A stretch of 64,000 bases of DNA, taken from Alkalibacter saccharofermentans DSM 14828. GTDB taxonomy: Bacteria; Bacillota; Clostridia; Eubacteriales; Alkalibacteraceae. Every line of letters starts with the position of its first letter. The first letter of the stretch is position 1. Below are positions 59,134 to 64,000 of the stretch, piece by piece. The notes under the pieces were generated by a model. That model had not been told where the DNA came from. It ran no database searches and worked only from the letters and a program-made list of their open reading frames with translations. Position numbers and translations under genes: made by a program. The DNA lies in assembly GCF_900128885.1 (NCBI RefSeq), contig NZ_FQTU01000012.1:1-64000 (forward strand). Reading direction: 5' to 3'.

Positions 59134-60381
59134 ATGAAGGTATTGGTAGTAGGTTCAGGAGGAAGGGAACATGCTTTGGTCTGGAAGATAGTCCAAAGTC
59201 CAAAAGTAAAAAAAGTTTACTGCGCTCCCGGCAATGCAGGCACGGCGAGCCAAGCGGAGAATGTTGATATCAAAGTGGACGATATTACCGCTTTAGCGGA
59301 TTTTGCTCAAAAAGAAAATATAGATTTAACTGTTGTTGGTCCGGAGCTTCCTCTTGTGCTCGGCATTTCTGATGAATTCAATAAAAGAGGGCTTGCGGTT
59401 TTTGGACCGGACAAGGTTTGTTCTCAATTTGAGGGCAGCAAGGCATTCACGAAAAAGTTTTTAATGAAGTACGACGTACCCACTGCGGCATATGGAGAGT
59501 ATGACGACATCCAAAATGCGGTGTCAGATATTGACAAGTACGGTTATCCGGTAGTGATAAAAGCGGACGGTCTTGCTGCGGGCAAGGGTGTAATAATAGC
59601 GGAAACTAAGGATGTCGCTTTGGAAGCTCTAGAAGACATGATGGAGAAACAGGTCTTTGGAGACTCAGGAAAAGTTGTGGTGCTTGAAGAGTTCTTGGAA
59701 GGCATCGAGGCATCAGTTTTGTGTTTTGTGGACGGCAAAAAGATAATACCAATGGAAAGCGCACAAGACTACAAGAGGATTTTTGACGGGGACAAAGGGC
59801 TGAATACCGGTGGAATGGGGACGTATTCACCAAACAGGCTATTTGACCATGGATTGGAAGAAACTATGAAAAAAGAGATACTTGAACCTATCATGAAAGG
59901 GCTGCTTTCTGAAGGAATGGACTTCAGAGGGGTTTTGTTCATCGGCCTTATGATAAAGAACGGAAAGCCGAAAGTACTCGAATTCAACGTAAGATTCGGA
60001 GATCCTGAGACTGAGTCTGTTTTGTTGAGGCTGGAATCCGACATAGTAGAGATATTCGAAAAAGTCGTAAGGGGCAACCTTTCTCCTAATGACTTGAAGT
60101 GGAAAAGCGACAAGGCTGTTTGCGTAGTTCTTGCTTCAGGAGGATATCCAGGGGACTACGAGGTAGGCAAGGAAATAAAAGGAATCGATGAGGTAGATGG
60201 AGCCATCGTCTTTCACTGCGGCACAAAGACTGTAGATGGGAAAGTCGTCACCGACGGGGGGCGTGTACTTGCGGTTTCTGCCACTGGTGAAGACCTAAAA
60301 AAAGCAGCAGAAAAAGCATACGGTGAAATCAATAAAATAAGCTTTGAAGGCATGCAGTACAGGAAAGATATCAGTAAGTAG
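59134..60381 (+). CDS. purD: Phosphoribosylamine--glycine ligase
   Basis: Step 2, an ATP-grasp enzyme joining glycine to phosphoribosylamine. The 415-residue protein has VLVVGSGGREHALVWKI at its start, the ATP-grasp region VIKADGLAAGKGVIIAE, and the metal-binding EFNVRFGDPETESVL. Last gene of the pur operon; no clear terminator follows. Confidence 0.97.
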   Translation: MKVLVVGSGGREHALVWKIVQSPKVKKVYCAPGNAGTASQAENVDIKVDDITALADFAQKENIDLTVVGPELPLVLGISDEFNKRGLAVFGPDKVCSQFEGSKAFTKKFLMKYDVPTAAYGEYDDIQNAVSDIDKYGYPVVIKADGLAAGKGVIIAETKDVALEALEDMMEKQVFGDSGKVVVLEEFLEGIEASVLCFVDGKKIIPMESAQDYKRIFDGDKGLNTGGMGTYSPNRLFDHGLEETMKKEILEPIMKGLLSEGMDFRGVLFIGLMIKNGKPKVLEFNVRFGDPETESVLLRLESDIVEIFEKVVRGNLSPNDLKWKSDKAVCVVLASGGYPGDYEVGKEIKGIDEVDGAIVFHCGTKTVDGKVVTDGGRVLAVSATGEDLKKAAEKAYGEINKISFEGMQYRKDISK

Positions 60382-60422
60382 GAATATATTGTGAAAAATA
60401 ACCTTTATTGACCTCTGGCACC

Positions 60423-60451
60423 TTGTAATTTCTATGGTTTTATGGAATAAT
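60423..60451 (+). promoter_or_regulatory. Weak promoter candidate for divIC
   Basis: TTGTAA (60423-60428), 17-bp spacer, AATAAT (60446-60451). An upstream TTGACC at 60408 has no good -10 partner. Confidence 0.35.
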
Positions 60452-60481
60452 GTAATTAATATTCTTTAAGGGAGAAAGCCA

Positions 60482-60784
60482 GTGAAAAAGAAGAGGAGAA
60501 AAAAACCCAACAGAGCCACTTGGTTGATTGTCTTATTGGTATGCGGGTATTTTCTTTATAATTTTGTATCCACCGAAATCCAGTTGATCCAACTGAGAAG
60601 TCAAAGGGATTATCTTCAGGAACAAATTTCAATAGAAAAAGATAAATCCGATCAACTCACCCAGGAGCTAGAGCAGATTCACTCCGATGAGTATATCGAG
60701 ACATTGGCGAGGCGGTACTTCGGGCTCGTTTATCCCCGTGAGAAAATAATTATCGAAGTTGAACCTGATAGTAATAAAAACTAA
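60482..60784 (+). CDS. divIC: Septum formation initiator DivIC/FtsB
   Basis: A 100-residue bitopic division protein. A very basic cytoplasmic N-terminus (KKKRRKKPNRA) is followed by one membrane helix (about residues 14-30, WLIVLLVCGYFLYNFV), a coiled coil (QLIQLRSQRDYLQEQIS...) and an end domain with ETLARRYFGLVYPREKI. Starts at GTG 60482, 7 nt after AAGGGAG. In Bacillus it follows yabP-yabQ; here the purine cluster is in between and those genes are missing. Confidence 0.93.
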   Translation: MKKKRRKKPNRATWLIVLLVCGYFLYNFVSTEIQLIQLRSQRDYLQEQISIEKDKSDQLTQELEQIHSDEYIETLARRYFGLVYPREKIIIEVEPDSNKN

Positions 60785-60809
60785 CAAATAAACAAGGAGG
60801 ATTTTTTTG

Positions 60810-61226
60810 ATGCCATTTGAGGTTGATCAAATTGTTGAAGGTGTTGTAAAAAGCATCACGAAATTTGGAGCATTTATTGATTTAGGGGGTAAGGTAGGAC
60901 TCGTACACATATCCGAAGTAGCTGACGGTTATGTTAAAGAAGTTTCTGATCACTTGAATGTAAATGACACAGTAAAAGTAAAGGTTATTTCTGTAACTGA
61001 AGGTAAGGTAGGACTTTCCATCAGGCAAGCGCAGCCTAAAAAGGAAGAAGCACCAAGACCGCGACCCTATCCTAAGTCTTCTGGGTTTAAAAAAAGTGTA
61101 CCTGTAAGCAGTGCGCCGGTAACGATTGAAGACAAGATAAACCAGTTTTTAAAAGACAGCGATGAAAGACAACAGGCTCTTAAAAAAAGTGCAAAAAAGG
61201 GTAAGAACAGGTGTTTTAACAGATAG
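60810..61226 (+). CDS. S1-domain RNA-binding protein (YabR-like)
   Basis: A 138-residue protein with one S1 domain (residues ~3-73: QIVEGVVKSITKFGAFIDL, GLVHISEVADGYV, VGLSIRQAQP) and a basic, proline-rich C-terminal tail. Members of this family between divIC and tilS bind RNA or ribosomes, but their function is undefined. Start ATG 60810 or TTG 60807, both compatible with AAGGAGG. Confidence 0.92.
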   Translation: MPFEVDQIVEGVVKSITKFGAFIDLGGKVGLVHISEVADGYVKEVSDHLNVNDTVKVKVISVTEGKVGLSIRQAQPKKEEAPRPRPYPKSSGFKKSVPVSSAPVTIEDKINQFLKDSDERQQALKKSAKKGKNRCFNR

Positions 61227-61241
61227 CAATCATAAAATTTC

Positions 61242-61266
61242 GCATCCCGGAGGGGTGCTTTTTTTT
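61242..61266 (+). terminator. Terminator after the S1-domain gene
   Basis: GCATCCC (61242-61248) pairs with GGGGTGC (61252-61258) including one G-U pair, loop GGA, followed by eight T. Confidence 0.93.
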
Positions 61267-61298
61267 AAATAATTTTTTTAAAAAGGGAGTTTTGAGCA

Positions 61299-62225
61299 TT
61301 GAAAATAGCAGCTGTTGACATAGGAACCAATTCCATGAGGCTAATGGTGGCTGAAACGGAAGGTGAAAGGATCATAGAAAAGGAAAAGCACATTTTTTTT
61401 ACTAGAATGGGGGAAGGTTTGGACAAGTCCAAAATCATTTCAAGAGAGGTCATGGAAAGAAACTTGAAAGGCTTGGAGGAGGTAAAGGCAATATGCGACC
61501 AAAATGGCGTGGAGGCCATTGTTGCCTATGGCACCAGCGCATTGAGAGATGCAGTTAACAAATCTGATTTTATCGCTGAGGCTTTTGACAGGACGGGAAT
61601 CAAAGTGGAGACGATTTCTGGTGAAGACGAAGCATTGTACGGATATCTGGGAGTGGTCAGCTCTCTGGAGTCTCGAGATTTCCTTATAATTGATGTAGGA
61701 GGAGGAAGCACTGAGTTTATACAAATAAAAGAAGGAGAAAGAAAATGTTTGAAAAGCCTGGATATAGGAGCTGTTCGATTAAGCGAAAAGTTTCCATTAG
61801 GTGATCCCCCAGATATTGGCATGATAGTCCTACTTGAAGAACATCTAGATAATATTTTCGATAAAAAGTTTGAGGATGGGGTATCAGATAAGCTTTTAGT
61901 AGGTATTGGCGGAACGGCTACCACTCTTTCAGCAATAAAGCTAGGCCTTGAATCTTACGATCCGGACAAGATAGATGGAAGCAGGCTTTCCTATAATGAA
62001 ATTGAAAAGATTTACCGCAGGCTTTCCCAAATGACTTTAAAGGAAAGGCTTGGTGTAAAGGGCCTTGAACCTAAGCGTGCAGATATTATTCTATCGGGGG
62101 CCGCTATAATTAAAAGGTTTATGGAACGTTATGAAATCAGTGAAATAGTAATCAGTGACAGCGACAATCTGGAAGGTTCAGTTTATCATAAAATAAAAAG
62201 AAATAAAATTAAGAAAAAGTATTGA
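61299..62225 (+). CDS. Ppx/GppA family phosphatase
   Basis: Exopolyphosphatase or guanosine pentaphosphatase of the actin-like ATPase fold. The 308-residue protein covers only the N-terminal two-domain module: AAVDIGTNSMRLMVAE (4-19), the catalytic-glutamate region ISGEDEALYGYLGV and phosphate loop IIDVGGGSTEF. It lacks the HD-like C-terminal part of E. coli Ppx. Starts at TTG 61299, 9 nt after AAGGGAG. In B. subtilis the region between yabR and tilS contains spoIIE. Confidence 0.9.
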   Translation: MKIAAVDIGTNSMRLMVAETEGERIIEKEKHIFFTRMGEGLDKSKIISREVMERNLKGLEEVKAICDQNGVEAIVAYGTSALRDAVNKSDFIAEAFDRTGIKVETISGEDEALYGYLGVVSSLESRDFLIIDVGGGSTEFIQIKEGERKCLKSLDIGAVRLSEKFPLGDPPDIGMIVLLEEHLDNIFDKKFEDGVSDKLLVGIGGTATTLSAIKLGLESYDPDKIDGSRLSYNEIEKIYRRLSQMTLKERLGVKGLEPKRADIILSGAAIIKRFMERYEISEIVISDSDNLEGSVYHKIKRNKIKKKY

Positions 62226-62250
62226 CTTAGCATTTTTTATATACTATAAT
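62222..62250 (+). promoter_or_regulatory. Promoter of the tRNA cluster
   Basis: TTGACT (62222-62227), 17-bp spacer, perfect TATAAT (62245-62250), 20 bp before the first tRNA. A near-consensus promoter suited to stable RNA. Confidence 0.85.
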
Positions 62251-62270
62251 GGTGCTTGTCTCTTAAGAGA

Positions 62271-62359
62271 GCCGGAGTGGCGGAACTGGCAGACGCACAG
62301 GACTTAAAATCCTGCGATCCCAAAAGATCGTATCGGTTCGATTCCGATCTCCGGCACCA
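62271..62359 (+). tRNA. tRNA-Leu (anticodon TAA)
   Basis: Acceptor stem GCCGGAG/CTCCGGC, anticodon loop CTTAAAA (anticodon TAA) on a CAGGA/TCCTG stem, a long variable arm as expected for leucine tRNA, T loop GGTTCGATTCC, and encoded CCA. Confidence 0.97.
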
Positions 62360-62364
62360 AACGA

Positions 62365-62440
<76 letters not shown>

Positions 62441-62448
62441 TTTAACAT

Positions 62449-62525
62449 GGCGGCGTAGCTCAGTTGGCTAGAGCATACGGTTCATACCCGTAGTGTCAGC
62501 GGTTCAAATCCGTTCGCCGCTACCA
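62449..62525 (+). tRNA. Elongator tRNA-Met (anticodon CAT)
   Basis: Acceptor GGCGGCG/CGCCGCT with a first G-U pair, anticodon loop TTCATAC on TACGG/CCGTA, encoded CCA. The body matches the Bacillus elongator methionine tRNA rather than the lysidine-modified isoleucine tRNA that shares this anticodon. Confidence 0.9.
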
Positions 62526-62539
62526 TATTTAATTAACCA

Positions 62540-62614
62540 GGCCCCTTGGTCAAGCGGTTAAGACACCGCCCTTTCACGGCGGTAACAGGGGTTCGAGTCC
62601 CCTAGGGGTCACCA
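62540..62614 (+). tRNA. tRNA-Glu (anticodon TTC)
   Basis: Acceptor GGCCCCT/AGGGGTC, anticodon loop CTTTCAC on CCGCC/GGCGG, T loop GGTTCGAGTCC, encoded CCA. Confidence 0.97.
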
Positions 62615-62701
62615 TTAAATTTAATAAACGGTTATTTGCGCAGACATAGGTCGTTCATTTAACTGGAGAAGTCGAAGGCTTTTGTCTTTGGCTTACACTT
62701 T

Positions 62702-62777
62702 GGTCGCATAGCTCAGCTGGGAGAGCACCTGCCTTACAAGCAGGGGGTCATAGGTTCGAGCCCTATTGCGACCACCA
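62702..62777 (+). tRNA. tRNA-Val (anticodon TAC)
   Basis: Acceptor GGTCGCA/TGCGACC, anticodon loop CTTACAA on CCTGC/GCAGG, encoded CCA. It is separated from tRNA-Glu by 87 bp in which I see no gene, clear promoter or terminator, so it probably belongs to the same transcript. Confidence 0.97.
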
Positions 62778-62859
62778 TTTTTTTAAGTTCATGAGAATGG
62801 GCTTTTTTTTATGCTGATTATTATTTGGGTTTAAGAATCGGAGTCGCTGTTTTTACCTG

Positions 62860-62888
62860 TTGAATCCGAAAGAGAAAAAATGTAGAAT
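62860..62888 (+). promoter_or_regulatory. Promoter of tilS
   Basis: TTGAAT (62860-62865), 17-bp spacer, TAGAAT (62883-62888), about 32 bp before the start codon. Confidence 0.6.
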
Positions 62889-62919
62889 ACAATTATAAAA
62901 GTATAAAGTCGGTGGGTCA

Positions 62920-64000
62920 ATGGAAAGAATGATTTTGAATTACATACGGCAAAATGAAATGATTTGCAGGGGAGATACTGTTGTTGCAGGCATTTCTGGG
63001 GGGGCGGATTCCATGGCCCTTTTACATATTCTAAAAGAATTTAGCAAAAGCAACTACATAAAAATAATCGCCGCCCACATAAACCACAATTTAAGGGGCG
63101 GAGAATCAGACTTGGACGAAATGCTCGTCAGGGATTACTGCGATAATAACGGAATACAGCTTAAGGTGTTAAGCGCAGACATCAAGGGGTTTTGTGCATT
63201 TAAAGGACTATCTCTCGAAGAGGGGGGTAGAATAGTGCGCTATAACTTCTTCAACTTAATCAAAAGGAGAAACGGTTCCGTAAAAGTAGCTACTGGACAT
63301 CACAAGGACGATCAGGTGGAAACTGTTTTGATGAGGATAATAAGAGGTACGGGCATTAACGGACTCAAGGGGATAGACCCGGTAAGAGAGGATGGGGTAA
63401 TACGACCTTTGCTGTTGGCACGTAAAAGTGATATTTTGAATTATTGCCACGAAAAGTCAATCCCATACCGTCATGATGCTTCCAATATGGAAACGGATTA
63501 TCACCGAAACAGCATAAGGCATGAATTGATGCCGCTTTTAAAAAAGTATAACCCTATAATTGATGAGAGCATTGCGAACCTGTCGAAAATTGCAAGGGAG
63601 TACGAAGAGCATATAACTGCAGAGGTTGATGAGATTTGGCATAAGTATAAAGACAAGGCAAGCATAAGCTACAATGAATTATCAAGAGAAGCACCGCTGA
63701 TGCAAAAAAAAGTTCTGTTAAGAAAATATAAAGAAATTTGCGATAACATTAAATTTCAACACGCACATCTTGAAAAGGCTGTGGAAAAGATTGGAGACAA
63801 AGAAGATACTACTTGGACAGTGTCATTGCCGAATGATTTTCTTTTGCGCAGATCCTACGACAAGATAACTGTAGAATCAAAAAAAACAAACCGGGCAACG
63901 CCCTATTTTGAATATAAGATTTATCCCGGAAAAAGCTACGTCCTTTCCAAGATAAAAATCGTGGTAGAAACGGCACTGAAAAAAAACGATAAAAAACAAA
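62920..64000 (+). CDS. tilS: tRNA(Ile)-lysidine synthase, 3'-truncated by the window edge
   Basis: TilS makes lysidine at C34 of tRNA-Ile(CAT), changing its identity from Met to Ile. The frame from ATG 62920 is open to the window end (360 codons). The PP-loop is GISGGADSMALLH (about residues 24-36); HINHNLRGGESD and TGHHKDDQVETVLMRIIRG are family motifs, and FR-type substrate-binding regions follow. The C-terminal domain continues outside the window. Order divIC-S1-tRNAs-tilS is as in other Firmicutes, but without spoIIE. Confidence 0.96.
   Translation, partial: MERMILNYIRQNEMICRGDTVVAGISGGADSMALLHILKEFSKSNYIKIIAAHINHNLRGGESDLDEMLVRDYCDNNGIQLKVLSADIKGFCAFKGLSLEEGGRIVRYNFFNLIKRRNGSVKVATGHHKDDQVETVLMRIIRGTGINGLKGIDPVREDGVIRPLLLARKSDILNYCHEKSIPYRHDASNMETDYHRNSIRHELMPLLKKYNPIIDESIANLSKIAREYEEHITAEVDEIWHKYKDKASISYNELSREAPLMQKKVLLRKYKEICDNIKFQHAHLEKAVEKIGDKEDTTWTVSLPNDFLLRRSYDKITVESKKTNRATPYFEYKIYPGKSYVLSKIKIVVETALKKNDKKQ

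Noticed and set aside
62615..62701. Degenerate tRNA or small RNA between tRNA-Glu and tRNA-Val
   Set aside because: No cloverleaf, T-arm sequence, promoter or terminator can be found in the 87 bp.

Overview
The window is a chromosomal segment of an anaerobic, low-GC Gram-positive bacterium of the class Clostridia. The evidence is the Bacillus/Clostridium-type gene order, dense AGGAGG Shine-Dalgarno sites, near-exclusive AGA/AGG arginine codons, frequent TTG starts, a superoxide reductase, and a citrate synthase of the (Re) type known from clostridia. I would not name a genus from sequence reading alone. Almost all of it is core chromosome: I see no insertion sequence, prophage, CRISPR array or integrase.

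Layout. (1) 1-16838: end of tuf, then a long ribosomal superoperon (S10, spc and alpha clusters) from rpsJ to rplQ, including secY, adk, map, a KOW-domain protein, infA, rpmJ and rpoA. It starts at a strong promoter behind four A7 tracts and has a structured ~185-nt leader. (2) 16867-21129: ECF vitamin transporter module (ecfA1, ecfA2, ecfT), truA, then rplM-rpsI with its own promoter and leader. (3) 21168-33118: methyltransferase, murI, trpS, a (Re)-citrate synthase/aconitase pair, then single genes often arranged tail to tail over shared hairpin terminators (Zn-phospholipase-like protein, UMF1-family transporter, superoxide reductase, acylphosphatase, SEC-C protein, patatin), and queT behind a preQ1-I riboswitch. 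(4) 33116-49002: murC (minus strand), then the conserved purR-spoVG-glmU-prs-pth-mfd string, two PrsA/SurA-type lipoproteins, a SpoVB-like flippase, yabN/mazG, HU and rqcP. (5) 48986-60381: a minus-strand metallo-hydrolase and a purine biosynthesis cluster purL, purC-F-M-N-H-D. (6) 60482-64000: divIC, an S1-domain protein, a Ppx/GppA phosphatase, five tRNA genes (Leu, initiator Met, elongator Met, Glu, Val) and the 5' part of tilS.

How the parts fit. PurR is encoded at 34769, and paired PurBox-like operators with identical spacing lie before both purL and purC, so the regulator and its probable regulon share the window. Prs makes the PRPP that PurF consumes and to which PurR-type regulators respond. 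The Re-citrate synthase and aconitase would supply isocitrate for glutamate synthesis.

Compared with the Bacillus order around spoVG-mfd-divIC-tilS, spoVT, yabP, yabQ and spoIIE are missing from their usual places, which raises the possibility that this lineage does not sporulate. The most distinctive sequence-level observations are: a perfect 30-bp palindrome that is a shared terminator and encodes the last four residues (KEQP) of two convergent genes; the paired PurBoxes; the preQ1 riboswitch beginning at the predicted transcription start; a short leader ORF plus hairpin ahead of purC; and an internally duplicated lipoprotein foldase. No wholly new multi-gene system was found.
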